Positions 1-9,769 of a stretch of 64,000 nt of DNA are shown in pieces. The stretch is from NCBI RefSeq assembly GCF_900111375.1, contig NZ_FOHB01000005.1, positions 1 to 64,000 of the forward strand, read 5' to 3'. The notes under the pieces are model-generated. The model did no database searches. It saw only the letters and a list, made by a program, of their open reading frames with translations, and was not told the DNA's origin. Positions within the stretch are counted from its first letter, which is position 1. The number at the start of each line of letters is the position of its first letter. The translations under genes and the position numbers were made by a program. This stretch comes from Pedococcus cremeus. GTDB lineage: Bacteria; Actinomycetota; Actinomycetes; Actinomycetales; Dermatophilaceae.

Positions 1-84
1 GTGTGCCGGTGCGCGGGCTGGCTGGGACTGGCGGGAGCACGGAGCGAAGCGGAGTGCGGATGGAACGTCCGCGCACCGGCACAC
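1..84. repeat. 16-bp perfect inverted repeat at window edge
   Basis: Bases 1-16 (GTGTGCCGGTGCGCGG) are the exact reverse complement of bases 69-84. The 52 bases between them contain smaller self-complementary pieces. No coding frame is convincing from 1 to 235. It could be a long-stem terminator for a gene left of the window, or a structured RNA; nothing here decides between them. Confidence 0.5.
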
Positions 85-235
85 CCGTAGCGCGCACCCA
101 GCGGCTCACCTGAGCGTGTGACGGGCGCGCGCCACGGACGAGTCATCTGAGCGTGCGTCGAGAAGTGCTCACCGTGCGAGTCACCTGTCGACCGAGTCCG
201 CTGTGGGTGCCAGCTGTGGCCGGTCGGCCAGAGGG

Positions 236-730
236 TCAGCGGCGGTCCTCGTCCTCGCGGTCCCGCTCCTCGTCCTCGTCGCGCGGCTCGATGCGGCACA
301 TGCGCTGGGTCGCCATGCCGGCCGCGGCGAGCAGGACGGCGCTGGCACAGAGGGCGAGCAGCCGCCAGAACAGCGCGCGGTACGACGGCAGGTCGATGTC
401 GGGCGCGAGCAGCAGGATCTGCGCGGCGTAGAAGCCGAGCACGCCGGCCCCGGTGAGCGCGGCGGCCTGGGCGAGCACGAGCGTGCGCGCGGCCCGGATG
501 GGACTCAGGGTCCGGGTGGCCCGCCCCTGGAGGAACCGGCGGATGGGCAGGCCGGCGGCGAAGACGAGCGCCGCGGTGACGAGGAGGATGACCGACGAGA
601 TCCACGTCGACGGCGGCAGCAGGTTGCCCCTGCCGAGGTAGATGCTCCAGCCCATCCAGGACAGCGCGCCCACGACGAGCGCGACGCCGACCAGGTGCGA
701 GATCTTGAGTCCGCGTCCCTCGTTCACCAT
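236..730 (-). CDS. DUF3180 family membrane protein
   Basis: A 164-residue protein of unknown biochemical function. About four hydrophobic segments are visible (roughly residues 10-27, 42-60, 85-105 and 120-140), followed by a highly charged Asp/Glu/Arg tail. DUF3180 proteins are known to sit directly after folK in actinobacterial folate operons, and that is the position here: its ATG lies 7 bases after the folB-folK stop codon. It is probably co-transcribed with the folate genes. Its role is unknown; family assignment rests on length, topology and position. Confidence 0.8.
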   Translation of the reverse strand: MVNEGRGLKISHLVGVALVVGALSWMGWSIYLGRGNLLPPSTWISSVILLVTAALVFAAGLPIRRFLQGRATRTLSPIRAARTLVLAQAAALTGAGVLGFYAAQILLLAPDIDLPSYRALFWRLLALCASAVLLAAAGMATQRMCRIEPRDEDEERDREDEDRR

Positions 731-737
731 GCGCGAG

Positions 738-1622
738 TCACCACGAGTCGTCCAGGAGGTCGCCCTCGGGGCCCGGCCGCACGCCGGAGGTGTCCATCTC
801 CGCCACGAGGTCCTCGACGCGCCGCACCCCGCCGTCGACCCGCAGGGTGGCCTCGGGATCCGCCTGCAGCCACGGCACGAGCACGAAGGCCCGTTCGTGG
901 GCTCGCGGGTGCGGAAGGGTCAACGTGGTGTCGTCCGTCCGCACGTCGGTGTCGAACGCGGGGTCGCCGTACTGGATGAGGTCGAGGTCGAGCGTGCGCG
1001 GCCCCCACCGCACCTCACGCGTGCGCCCGTGCACGTGCTCGATGTCGTGCAGGAACCGCAGCAGTGCCCGCGGCGACGCCGAGGTGGTGCCCACCACGAC
1101 GGCGTTCAGGTATGCCGGCTGGTCGGGTCCGCCGACCGGGTCCGTCTCCACCACGGGAGACACCGCGTCGATGTCGACCGCGCCGAGCAGCGCGACGACG
1201 GCATGGTGCAGGGTCTCGAGGGACTCGCCGATGTTGGAGCCGAGGGCGACCACCACGGGCGTCTCCCGCTCCCGGCGCACCCGCACCAGCACGTCGGTGA
1301 ACGGATGGCCGACCGGAGCCTCCGGCTTGTGCACCACGACCTCGACGGCCTCGACGAGCGGCCGGGTCAGCACGGAGGTGGCGATGCGCTCGGCGACGGC
1401 CTCGATGAGGTCGAGAGACTCGCCCTCGATGATGCCGACGACGTCTCCGGCCACCTCGGCGTAGTTGACCGTGTCGGCGAGGTCGTCGCTGGCACCGGCC
1501 GGGGCGAGGTCGACCTCCATGACGACGTCGACGACGAACGTCTGGCCGTCACGCTTCTCGTGGTCGAGCACGCCGTGGAAGCCCTTGGCCGAGATGCCCT
1601 TGATGACGATCTGGTCGCTCAT
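738..1622 (-). CDS. folBK: Dihydroneopterin aldolase / HPPK fusion
   Basis: A bifunctional cytosolic folate enzyme of 294 residues. Residues 4-117 form the FolB domain, which cleaves dihydroneopterin to 6-hydroxymethyl-dihydropterin. Residues 123-275 form the FolK pyrophosphokinase domain. FolK motifs visible are VALGSNIGES (125-134), the WGPRTLDLDLI acidic metal site (207-217) and PHPRAHERAFVL (237-248). FolB and FolK are separate genes in many bacteria, and the fusion puts two consecutive steps on one chain. It follows folP by 10 bases in the same operon. Confidence is high. Confidence 0.95.
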   Translation of the reverse strand: MSDQIVIKGISAKGFHGVLDHEKRDGQTFVVDVVMEVDLAPAGASDDLADTVNYAEVAGDVVGIIEGESLDLIEAVAERIATSVLTRPLVEAVEVVVHKPEAPVGHPFTDVLVRVRRERETPVVVALGSNIGESLETLHHAVVALLGAVDIDAVSPVVETDPVGGPDQPAYLNAVVVGTTSASPRALLRFLHDIEHVHGRTREVRWGPRTLDLDLIQYGDPAFDTDVRTDDTTLTLPHPRAHERAFVLVPWLQADPEATLRVDGGVRRVEDLVAEMDTSGVRPGPEGDLLDDSW

Positions 1623-1632
1623 GGTGTCCCGC

Positions 1633-2469
1633 TCACGGTGCCTCGCTCACGGCTGCGGCCACCCGCAGGGCATCGAGGGTGGTGGGCACGTCGTGGACAC
1701 GCACGCACCACACCCCGGCCTGGGCGGCATACAGGGATGTCGCCGCAGTCGCGGTGTCGCGCTCGAGCGGGGGCCGGGGAGGGCCGCCCTCCGGCACCCC
1801 GAGCCGCCCCAGGAAGGTCTTGCGCGAGGTGCCCACGAGCACCGGCAGGCCGAGCCCGACCACCTGGTCGAGGTGGCGCAGCAGGCTCCAGTTGTGGGCC
1901 GCGAGCTTGGAGAAGCCGAACCCGGGGTCGAGGACGAGGTTCTCGCGGGCGATGCCCTGCGCCTGCAGCTGCTCGACCCGCACCGTCAGCTCGGCGCACA
2001 CCTCGGCGGCCACGTCGGCATACACCGCCTTGTCCTGCATGTCGCGGCTGTGTCCGCGCCAGTGCATCGCAATGAACGGGACCGCTGCGGATGCCGCGAC
2101 GGCGGCCATCTCGGGGTCGGCGAGGCCGCCGCTGACGTCGTTGATGACGGCCGCGCCGGCCTCCACGGCCCGGGCCGCCACCTCCGCGCGCATGGTGTCG
2201 ACCGACACCACCGCTCCGAGGCCAGCGAGCTCGCGGACGACCGGCAGGACCCGGCGCAGCTCCTCCTCCACCGAGGGACGCTCCGCGCCCGGCCGGGTCG
2301 ACTCACCTCCGACGTCGAGGATGTCGGCGCCCTGCTCGAGCAGCTCACGGCCGTGGGCGAGCGCCGCCTCCGGCTCGAACCACTGGCCACCGTCGCTGAA
2401 GGAGTCAGGGGTCACGTTGACGACGCCCATCACGAGGGGCGTGGTGCGCGGCTCGAGGGACAGGCTCAT
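1633..2469 (-). CDS. folP: Dihydropteroate synthase
   Basis: Condenses 6-hydroxymethyl-dihydropterin pyrophosphate with p-aminobenzoate to dihydropteroate, the step blocked by sulfonamides. The 278-residue chain has the classic motifs VNVTPDSFSDGG (18-28), DVGGESTRPGA (52-62), SVDTMRAEVA, INDVSGG, DPGFGFSK and GTSRKTFLG. The chosen ATG at 2469 overlaps the preceding stop codon as ATGA, so translation is probably coupled. The open frame continues upstream to 2664, but those residues do not resemble FolP. Length is normal for the family. Confidence 0.95.
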   Translation of the reverse strand: MSLSLEPRTTPLVMGVVNVTPDSFSDGGQWFEPEAALAHGRELLEQGADILDVGGESTRPGAERPSVEEELRRVLPVVRELAGLGAVVSVDTMRAEVAARAVEAGAAVINDVSGGLADPEMAAVAASAAVPFIAMHWRGHSRDMQDKAVYADVAAEVCAELTVRVEQLQAQGIARENLVLDPGFGFSKLAAHNWSLLRHLDQVVGLGLPVLVGTSRKTFLGRLGVPEGGPPRPPLERDTATAATSLYAAQAGVWCVRVHDVPTTLDALRVAAAVSEAP

Positions 2470-4178
2470 CGCGACGCCCCCAGCCGGCCGAGCTTCGGCC
2501 AGGTGAGGAAGGCCTCTGCTTCCAGGGCGGCGAGCGCGGCACGGGGAAGGTCGCGCCCCGTGGGGTAGATCAGGAAGCGGGAGCGCCACTGCGGCTGGAA
2601 CTTGGCGTTGAAGCGGTACAGGCTCTCGATCTGCAGCCAGCGCGAGGCGACGTGGAGCACCCACCCCCAGAGCCGGGCGATCGGACCGGCACCGAGGCGC
2701 TCACGCTCCTCGAGGCCGGAGCGGAAGGCCGCGAAGTTGAGGGACACCTGCTTCACGCCCAGGCCCTGAGCGGCTTGGAGGACCGCGGCGATCATGAGCT
2801 CGTTGACGCCGGGGTCGGCGTCGCGGTCGCGGCGCATGACGTCGAGCGAGATGCCGTCGGAGCCCCACGGGACGAACTGCAGGAACGCGCGCACGACCCC
2901 ATCCTGCCGTGCCGCCACGAACACGCAGTCACCGTCCTCCCGCTCCAGCAGCCGCCCGAGCGCCATCGAGAAGCCCCGCTCGGTGTCGGAGCTCCGCCAC
3001 GCCTCGGCGTCCACCAGCACCCGCCGGCGAACCCCCTCGTCCACCTCGGACGCCCGGGTCACCTCCACGACGTAGCCGGCCCGCTCGACGCGGCGCACCA
3101 TCTGCCGCACGTTGCGCATCGGCCGGCCCTCGAGGGTGAACGTGGTGGTGTCGACCACCGCCTCGTCGCCCAGCTCGAACGCCGAGAAGTCGGTGTCCCG
3201 CACCCACGCGCGCCCGGCCCGCTCCGAGCAGGCCAGCACCACGGGGGTCCAGGCGTGCTCCTCCGCGCGCTCGAGGAACGCCTTCATGGCGCCCGGCCAC
3301 GCCTCCGGGTCGCCCATCGGGTCACCGCTGGCCAGCATCACTCCGGAGACGACGCGGTAGGCGATGGCTGCCTTCCCGCTCGGTGACCAGACGACGTCCT
3401 TGTCACGACGGAGGTTGAAGTAGCCCAGCGAGTCGGGGTGGCGCGAGATGAGCTCGCGCAGCCGCTGCTCGTCGTCGTCCGACATCGCGGGCCGCGGCTC
3501 CGGCGGCCGCAGCGCTAGGTAGACCGGCGTCAGCAGGGTCATGAGGCCGAGGCCGAGCAGGACGGAGAAGACGACGTCGCCGGCTCGGTCGGAGGTGAAC
3601 TGCAGCGGCCCGGTGACCCCGACGAAGCCGTAGACGAGCTCGGTCAGCAGGTCGGTCGTCGAGGGCCAGCCCCCCACGATGTCGTCGCGCGCCATGAAGA
3701 TGACGAAGCTGCCCGCGACCAGGGAGAACGCCAGCAGGCCGGCGAAGGCACCGACCGAACGCCAGCGGGTCTTGGGGTCGCCGAGGGCCCGGAAGGAGGA
3801 GCGGTAGCGCACCAGCAGGGCCAGGCCGAGCAGCGACAGCACGGCTGACGCGGGCTCGGTCTTGACGATGTGCAGCGCCGTCGACATGGCCAGCAGGGCC
3901 ACGGCGGCCCGCCACGCGCGCACCTTGCGCCGCTTGAGCGAGTGGCCGAGCACGATGAGGAAGACGCCCGAGACGATCGTGGCGGCGGCCGCCGCGTCGG
4001 ACAGCGCCCCGGGCAGCAGCTCGGCGAGCCACTGGGTGCGCACCCGCCAGCCGTGGAAGAGGCCGGTCAGGAGGTCGACGACACCGACGAGGTAGGTGAG
4101 GTTGCCCAGGACCCGCGGAGCACGGGGGGAGGTGGGGCGGGTCGAGGACTGCTCGGTGGTGGGCGACCCAGTGGTCAC
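2466..4178 (-). CDS. MprF-like DUF2156 membrane protein in the folate operon
   Basis: A 570-residue protein. The first ~220 residues have about six or seven membrane segments. From ~230 to the end is a soluble DUF2156 domain of the type found in lysyl-phosphatidylglycerol synthases (dual GNAT fold). It has fewer membrane segments than full MprF, so lipid flippase activity is doubtful, and there is no lysyl-tRNA synthetase module as in mycobacterial LysX. It starts with GTG overlapping the folE stop (GTGA) and ends overlapping the folP start (ATGA). Aminoacylation of a lipid or another acceptor is the family expectation; the substrate is unknown. Confidence 0.8.
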   Translation of the reverse strand: MTTGSPTTEQSSTRPTSPRAPRVLGNLTYLVGVVDLLTGLFHGWRVRTQWLAELLPGALSDAAAAATIVSGVFLIVLGHSLKRRKVRAWRAAVALLAMSTALHIVKTEPASAVLSLLGLALLVRYRSSFRALGDPKTRWRSVGAFAGLLAFSLVAGSFVIFMARDDIVGGWPSTTDLLTELVYGFVGVTGPLQFTSDRAGDVVFSVLLGLGLMTLLTPVYLALRPPEPRPAMSDDDEQRLRELISRHPDSLGYFNLRRDKDVVWSPSGKAAIAYRVVSGVMLASGDPMGDPEAWPGAMKAFLERAEEHAWTPVVLACSERAGRAWVRDTDFSAFELGDEAVVDTTTFTLEGRPMRNVRQMVRRVERAGYVVEVTRASEVDEGVRRRVLVDAEAWRSSDTERGFSMALGRLLEREDGDCVFVAARQDGVVRAFLQFVPWGSDGISLDVMRRDRDADPGVNELMIAAVLQAAQGLGVKQVSLNFAAFRSGLEERERLGAGPIARLWGWVLHVASRWLQIESLYRFNAKFQPQWRSRFLIYPTGRDLPRAALAALEAEAFLTWPKLGRLGASR

Positions 4179-4798
4179 CGCTTGCCACCGAGGAGGAGCG
4201 ACATCGCCTCGGCGCGGGTGGCGGCGTCACGCAGCTGGCCGCGCACGGCGGAGGTGATGGTGCGGGAGCCGGGCTTGCGGACACCGCGCATCGACATGCA
4301 CAGGTGCTCGCACTCCACGACGACGATCACGCCCTGGGCCTCGAGGTGCTCGACGAGGGCGTCGGCCACCTGGGTGGTCAGCCGCTCCTGCACCTGCGGA
4401 CGGCGGGCGAAGACCTCCACGAGCCGGGCGATCTTCGACAGGCCTGTGACCCGGCCGTCACGCGCTGGGATGTAGCCGACGTGAGCCACCCCGTGGAACG
4501 GGACCAGGTGGTGCTCGCAGGTGCTGTAGACCTCGATGTCGCGCACGATGATCATCTCTTGGTGCTCGATCGAGAAGGTCGCCGACAGCACCTCCTCCGG
4601 CGTCATCCGCAGGCCGGCGAACGTCTCGGCGTAGGCCCGGGCGACCCGGGCCGGCGTGTCGACGAGCCCCTCGCGGTCGGGGTCCTCCCCCACCGCGATC
4701 AGGAGCTCACGGACGGCCGCCTCGGCGCGCGCGAAGTCGATGTCGTTGCGCGCGCCGACGGCGTCGCCCTCGGCCTCAGTGCGAGTTGGGGTCGACAT
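4175..4798 (-). CDS. folE: GTP cyclohydrolase I
   Basis: Catalyses the first step of folate synthesis, GTP to dihydroneopterin triphosphate, as a zinc homodecamer. Zinc ligands expected from the family are present in [10 protein letters not shown] (Cys94, His97) and CEHLCM (Cys167). The ATG at 4798 gives 207 residues, the normal size. An upstream in-frame extension is arginine-rich and unlike FolE. The gene start lies inside the end of ftsH (23-base overlap), and the stop overlaps the next GTG start. It heads the folate genes behind ftsH, a common actinobacterial order. Confidence 0.95.
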   Translation of the reverse strand: MSTPTRTEAEGDAVGARNDIDFARAEAAVRELLIAVGEDPDREGLVDTPARVARAYAETFAGLRMTPEEVLSATFSIEHQEMIIVRDIEVYSTCEHHLVPFHGVAHVGYIPARDGRVTGLSKIARLVEVFARRPQVQERLTTQVADALVEHLEAQGVIVVVECEHLCMSMRGVRKPGSRTITSAVRGQLRDAATRAEAMSLLLGGKR

Positions 4799-6914
4799 GG
4801 CCGCCCTCGGGAACCTCGATCGTCTTCGTCGGCGGGTGCTCCTCGTGGTGCGGGTAGGCACCTGCCTGAGCGGCCTCGTCCACGGCGGCGGCCGTCTTCT
4901 GCTGGCCGTCCGCGCTCTGGACCGCGCCGTCGCCCTGCACCGCGCCGTTCTGCGAGCCGTTCTGGGCGGCGCGCTCGGCCGGGGTCAGCACCGGCGGCTG
5001 GTCGGACAGGAGCCGGGTCTCGCTCGAGAGCCAGGTCGGCCTCAGCGGGCGCTTCTTGACCGGAGCGAAGAGCTCCGCGAGCTCCTTGGCGTTGAGCGTC
5101 TCCTTCTCGAGGAGCTCGAGCACCAGGTGGTCGAGGATCGCGCGGTTGTCGTTGATGACGTGCCAGGCCTCGTCGTGGGCGGCGTCGATGAGGCGACGGA
5201 CCTCCTCGTCGACGACGCTGGCGACCTCCTCGCTGTAGTCGCGCTGGTGGCCCATGTCGCGGCCGAGGAAGACCTCGCCCTGGCTCTGGCCCAGCTTGAT
5301 CGCGCCGATGCGCTCGCTCATGCCGTACTCGGTGACCATCTTGCGGGCCATCGCGGTGGCCTTCTCGATGTCGTTGGCGGCGCCGGTGGTCGGGTCGTGG
5401 AAGACGACCTCCTCCGCGACGCGGCCACCGAGGGCGTACGAGAGCTGGTCGAGGATCTCGTTGCGCGTGGTCGAGTACTTGTCGTCGGTCGGCATGACCA
5501 TCGTGTAGCCGAGGGCCCGGCCACGCGGCAGGATCGTCACCTTGGTGACCGGGTCGGTGTGGTTCATCGCCGCGGCGACCAGGGCGTGCCCGCCCTCGTG
5601 GTACGCCGTGATCTTCCGCTCCTTGGCGGACATGATCCGGGTGCGCTTCTGCGGGCCCGCGATGACGCGGTCGATGGCCTCGTCGAGCGCCGCGTTGTCG
5701 ATGAGCTTCTGGTCACCGCGCGCGGTGAGCAGGGCGGCCTCGTTGAGGACGTTGGCCAGGTCGGCACCGGTGAAGCCCGGGGTGCGGCGGGCCACGGCCA
5801 GCAGGTCGACGCCGGTGGCCATCGGCTTGCCCTGGGCGTGCACCTCGAGGATGCGGTGGCGGCCGATCATGTCCGGCGCCTCGACGGCGATCTGCCGGTC
5901 GAAGCGGCCCGGGCGCAGGAGCGCCGGGTCGAGGATGTCGGGCCGGTTGGTGGCGGCGATGAGGATGACGTTGGTCTTGACGTCGAAGCCGTCCATCTCG
6001 ACGAGCAACTGGTTCAGCGTCTGCTCGCGCTCGTCGTGACCACCGCCGAGGCCGGCGCCACGGTGGCGGCCGACGGCGTCGATCTCGTCGACGAACACGA
6101 TGGCGGGGGCGTTGGCCTTGGCCTGCTCGAACAGGTCGCGGACGCGGGAGGCACCGACACCGACGAACATCTCGACGAAGTCCGAGCCGGAGATCGAGTA
6201 GAACGGCACGCCGGCCTCGCCGGCGACGGCGCGGGCGAGCAGGGTCTTACCGGTTCCGGGCGGGCCGTAGAGCAGGACGCCCTTGGGGATCTTCGCCCCC
6301 ACCGCGAGGAACTTGGCCGGCTCGGCCAGGAACTCCTTGATCTCGTGGAGCTCCTCGACCGCCTCGTCCGCGCCAGCGACGTCGGAGAAGGTGACCTTGG
6401 GGGTGTCCTTGGTCGCGAGCTTGGCCTTGGACTTGCCGAACTGCATGACGCGCGAGCCGCCGCCCTGCATCTGCGACATGAGGAACCAGAAGAGGCCGAG
6501 CAGGATGATGATCGGGAGCAGCGACCCGAGCAGCGCCAGCAGCGGGTTGGTGTCCTTGACCTCCATGTTGTAGCCGCCCGGCGGCTTGTTCGCCGCGACG
6601 AGCTTCACGAAGTCCGGACCGGCCGCCTCGACGTACTGCGTGCGGACCTTGGTCGCGTTCTTGACGCCGTCGCCGTTGGAGTACGTCTGACCGGACTTGA
6701 GGTCCATGTCGACGACTTCGTTGTTGGTGATCTGGATGCGCTCGACCTTCTTGTCGGTGATCAGCTGCTCAGCTGCCGACGTGTCGATCCGCGTGTAGCC
6801 ACCACTGTCGCTGAAGGAGAACACCATGAGGGTGGTGGCGACCACCACGATGACCCAGAACAGCGGGGTCCGGAGAATGCGCTTGAAGTCCATGTGTGTG
6901 CGGGGTGCTGCCAC
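4776..6914 (-). CDS. ftsH: ATP-dependent zinc metalloprotease FtsH
   Basis: A membrane-anchored AAA+ protease that degrades misfolded or regulatory membrane and cytosolic proteins. Order: membrane segment ~17-33, extracytoplasmic domain ~40-122, second membrane segment ~123-146, AAA module with Walker A GPPGTGKT (217-224) and Walker B FVDEID (274-279), then the zinc site HEGGH (439-443). The C-terminal ~90 residues are Gln/Ala-rich and probably disordered. I chose the GTG at 6914 because AGGAGG lies six bases upstream; the internal ATG at 6893 has no comparable site. Total 712 residues. Confidence 0.95.
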   Translation of the reverse strand: MAAPRTHMDFKRILRTPLFWVIVVVATTLMVFSFSDSGGYTRIDTSAAEQLITDKKVERIQITNNEVVDMDLKSGQTYSNGDGVKNATKVRTQYVEAAGPDFVKLVAANKPPGGYNMEVKDTNPLLALLGSLLPIIILLGLFWFLMSQMQGGGSRVMQFGKSKAKLATKDTPKVTFSDVAGADEAVEELHEIKEFLAEPAKFLAVGAKIPKGVLLYGPPGTGKTLLARAVAGEAGVPFYSISGSDFVEMFVGVGASRVRDLFEQAKANAPAIVFVDEIDAVGRHRGAGLGGGHDEREQTLNQLLVEMDGFDVKTNVILIAATNRPDILDPALLRPGRFDRQIAVEAPDMIGRHRILEVHAQGKPMATGVDLLAVARRTPGFTGADLANVLNEAALLTARGDQKLIDNAALDEAIDRVIAGPQKRTRIMSAKERKITAYHEGGHALVAAAMNHTDPVTKVTILPRGRALGYTMVMPTDDKYSTTRNEILDQLSYALGGRVAEEVVFHDPTTGAANDIEKATAMARKMVTEYGMSERIGAIKLGQSQGEVFLGRDMGHQRDYSEEVASVVDEEVRRLIDAAHDEAWHVINDNRAILDHLVLELLEKETLNAKELAELFAPVKKRPLRPTWLSSETRLLSDQPPVLTPAERAAQNGSQNGAVQGDGAVQSADGQQKTAAAVDEAAQAGAYPHHEEHPPTKTIEVPEGGHVDPNSH

Positions 6915-7072
6915 CCCGAGCCTCCTGCTCGATCAGCGAACGCGCCGGGCCCTGACGGGACGCGACGTAGTTGACGACGGTACACGGGCGTGATCGCCGC
7001 CTGTGGGGGTCAACGATGCAGTTCCCACGGGTGTTCCGCCACCGAAACCCTCAACGTGCCCGTCAGGGCCCG

Positions 7073-7624
7073 TCAGGAGTAGACGTGCGGGGCGAGGGTG
7101 CCCACGACCCGCAGGTTGCGGTACTTCTCGGCGTAGTCGAGCCCGTACCCGACGACGAACTCGTTCGGGATGTCGAAGCCGACCCAGCGGACGTCGATCT
7201 CGACCTTGGCCGCCTCGGGCTTGCGCAGCAGCGTGCAGATCTCCACCGAGGCGGGCGAGCGCGACTCGAGGTTGGCCTTGATCCACGACAGGGTCAGGCC
7301 CGAGTCGACGATGTCCTCGACGATGAGGACGTGTTTGCCGGTGATGTCGGTGTCGAGGTCCTTGAGGATGCGGACCACGCCCGAGGACTTGGTGCCCGAG
7401 CCGTAGGACGAGACCGCCATCCAGTCCACCGGGGCGGTGCCGGGCAGGGCCCGCGACAGGTCGGCCATCACCATGACCGCGCCCTTGAGCACGCCCACGA
7501 GCAGCAGGTCCTTGTCCTCGTACTCGGCCCAGATCTCCTTGGCCAGCTCGTCGAGCTTGGCGAGGATCTGCTCCTCGGTGATGAGCACCTTCTCGAGGTC
7601 GGCTCCCATGTGGGCAGCGTCCAC
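7073..7624 (-). CDS. hpt: Hypoxanthine phosphoribosyltransferase
   Basis: A purine salvage enzyme converting hypoxanthine (often guanine) plus PRPP to the nucleotide. It has the PRPP-binding loop VEDIVDSGLTL and the SSYGSGT flexible-loop region. A GTG at 7624 preceded by AGGAG at seven bases is the best start and gives 183 residues, the usual length. The next ATG (7609) would drop five residues and has no good ribosome site. It lies between tilS and ftsH, as in many actinobacteria. Confidence 0.92.
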   Translation of the reverse strand: MDAAHMGADLEKVLITEEQILAKLDELAKEIWAEYEDKDLLLVGVLKGAVMVMADLSRALPGTAPVDWMAVSSYGSGTKSSGVVRILKDLDTDITGKHVLIVEDIVDSGLTLSWIKANLESRSPASVEICTLLRKPEAAKVEIDVRWVGFDIPNEFVVGYGLDYAEKYRNLRVVGTLAPHVYS

Positions 7625-7673
7625 GTTCCTACTCCTGTTGTCGGTTCGGTGTGATCGCAGTGCGGCGGTTCGC

Positions 7674-8654
7674 CTATTCAACCGGAGGCCGGCGGGTGAT
7701 GGACACCCGGCCACCCGAGCGGCGGACCGAGAGCGGCCCGGGCACGCTGATCGGCCCCTGCCCGTGCCAGTGCGTCAGCAGGGCGTCGCAGGCCTCGACG
7801 TGCGAGAACGCCACCTGGCCGGCGGGGGCGCCGGCGGCCACGACGAGCAGCCGCCACAGCCGCGTGCGCACCGCCCGGGGCACCGCGGCCAGGGCGGCCA
7901 CGTCCCAAGGGCCCTCCCCCAGCTCCTCGGCCGCGGCAGCCGCCTCGGCGTCGAGGTGGTCGGCGTCCTCGCGGAGCCGGTCTGCGGTGCGGGCGAGGGC
8001 GGCGGGGACCCCGGGTCCCAGCGCGGCCTCGAGGGCGGGCATCACCGAGCGTGCGCGGACCCGCGCGTATGCCGGGTCGTCGTTGTGCGGGTCCTCCCAG
8101 GCTTCCAGCCCGCTCGCCGCACACGCGGCGGCCGTCTGGGCCCGGGAGAGGCCGAGGAGGGGACGTGCGTAGCGGCCGCGCCGCGGCGGCATACCGGCGA
8201 GGGACCGGGCGCCGGACCCGCGAGCCAGCCCGAGGAGCACCTGCTCGGCCTGGTCGTCGCGAGTGTGCCCGAGCAGCACGAGCTCGGCGCCCAGCCGCTC
8301 GGCGGCCTCGTCGAGGGCCGCGTAGCGGGCCGTGCGCGCCGCGGCCTCAGGCCCGACGCGGGCGGGGTCGACCGCGACCCGCGCGACCTCGACCGGGTCG
8401 AGGCCCAGGGCCCGGCACTGCAGGGAGGCCCGCCGGGCGACGTCGGCCGACCCGGGCTGGAGCCCGTGGTCGACCACGACCGCGCCCGCCTGCACGGCCA
8501 GCTTGGGCGCCTCGAAGGCCACCGCGTCGGCGAGCGCGAGCGAGTCGGCTCCGCCGCTGCAGGCGACGAGCACGCGGGCGCCCGGGTCGAGCGTGGACAG
8601 CACGCCGCGGACGGCGTGCCGGACCGCCGCCACCACCGGCTCGGGACCGGTCAT
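7674..8654 (-). CDS. tilS: tRNA(Ile)-lysidine synthase
   Basis: An essential enzyme that converts C34 of the CAU-anticodon isoleucine tRNA to lysidine, using ATP and lysine. The N-type PP-loop SGGADS (33-38) is clear, followed by the VVDHGLQ and [10 protein letters not shown] motifs of the family. At 326 residues it is shorter than E. coli TilS and appears to lack the full C-terminal domains, as is common in actinobacteria. It is followed by hpt after 49 bases. Nothing odd seen. Confidence 0.93.
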   Translation of the reverse strand: MTGPEPVVAAVRHAVRGVLSTLDPGARVLVACSGGADSLALADAVAFEAPKLAVQAGAVVVDHGLQPGSADVARRASLQCRALGLDPVEVARVAVDPARVGPEAAARTARYAALDEAAERLGAELVLLGHTRDDQAEQVLLGLARGSGARSLAGMPPRRGRYARPLLGLSRAQTAAACAASGLEAWEDPHNDDPAYARVRARSVMPALEAALGPGVPAALARTADRLREDADHLDAEAAAAAEELGEGPWDVAALAAVPRAVRTRLWRLLVVAAGAPAGQVAFSHVEACDALLTHWHGQGPISVPGPLSVRRSGGRVSITRRPPVE

Positions 8655-8693
8655 CGCAGCGTCACCGGCCGCTCCCCCGCCGTCACCGGTGTC

Positions 8694-9749
8694 TCAGCCG
8701 TGGACCCGGGCGACCCAGGTCGAGGGGTCCTCGATCTCACGCGGCAGCGGCAGCGTCTCGGGCGAGGTCCACACCTGGTTGAAGCCGTCGACACCGACCT
8801 GGTCGACAACCGACCGGACGAAGACCGCCCCGTCGCGGTACTGGCGCATCTTGGCCTCGAGGCCGAGCAGGCGGCGCAGCAGCCGGTCGAAGGCCCCGAC
8901 GCCCTTGCGCCGCTCGTTGAAGCGCGCCCGGATCTGCGCGACCGAGGGGATGACCTGCGGCCCGACCTCGTCCATGACCACGTCGGCGTGGCCCTCGAGC
9001 AGCGACATGACGGCGGTCATCTGGGCCAGCCGCTCGCGCTGCTCGGGGGTGGCGATCAGCTCGGTGATGCCGGCGCCACCGCTGCGGAACGCCTCCGGCA
9101 GCTGCTTGGAGAGCCGGCTGACGATGTCCTGCAGCTTCTCGGGGTCCGGAGCCATCTCGGTGGCGAGCGCGCGGGCCCGGTCGACCATGTGGTCGCGCAG
9201 CCACGGCACCGCGGTGAACTGCACGCGGTGGGTCTCCTCGTGCATGCACACCCAGAGCCGGAAGTCGTCAGGGTCGACGCCGAGCTCACGCTCGACGTGC
9301 ACCACGTTGGGGGCGACCAGGAGCAGCCGGGGCGTGCCGCCGGGCGCGAGGTCGTACTGGCCCAGCACCTTGCTCGCCATGAACGCCAGCAGCGCACCCG
9401 CCTCAGCGCCGGTGACCTTGCCGCCCACCGCGGCCACAGTCGGCGAGGGCTGCTGCTTGCGGCGCCCGACGATCTTCGCGAACACCGGGTCGACCATCGC
9501 CGACATCGAGTCGGCGTTGAGGCTGATCCACGTCGGCCGGTCGACCACGAGCGGAGCCGGCGCCTCGCCGGGGGCCTGCAGGCGGGCCGTCTCGGCCACC
9601 GGCTGCTGGGCCCGGGCAGCCGCCGCGCGGATCGAGGCCACCACCCCGGCCGCCTCGTCGGGGCTCACCTTGGGGCCGGCGGGAACGATGCGCGCCCCGG
9701 TCTGCTTGGCGAACTCCCAGTCCACCGGGCTCTGGCTCGTGTCGGTCAT
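8694..9749 (-). CDS. DUF2342 zinc-dependent metalloprotease-like protein
   Basis: An actinobacteria-restricted family often labelled zinc-dependent metalloprotease or F420-biosynthesis-associated protein; its function is not established. The HEETH zinc motif is at about residues 170-174, and a conserved LLEGHADVVMDEVG segment lies near 250-263. The ATG at 9749 is preferred because GGGGAG lies six bases upstream; another ATG two codons earlier has no spacing for that site. It sits between dacB and tilS, the usual neighbourhood, and is probably co-transcribed. Confidence 0.82.
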   Translation of the reverse strand: MTDTSQSPVDWEFAKQTGARIVPAGPKVSPDEAAGVVASIRAAAARAQQPVAETARLQAPGEAPAPLVVDRPTWISLNADSMSAMVDPVFAKIVGRRKQQPSPTVAAVGGKVTGAEAGALLAFMASKVLGQYDLAPGGTPRLLLVAPNVVHVERELGVDPDDFRLWVCMHEETHRVQFTAVPWLRDHMVDRARALATEMAPDPEKLQDIVSRLSKQLPEAFRSGGAGITELIATPEQRERLAQMTAVMSLLEGHADVVMDEVGPQVIPSVAQIRARFNERRKGVGAFDRLLRRLLGLEAKMRQYRDGAVFVRSVVDQVGVDGFNQVWTSPETLPLPREIEDPSTWVARVHG

Positions 9750-9769
9750 GCTCATCTCCCCACCGTAGG

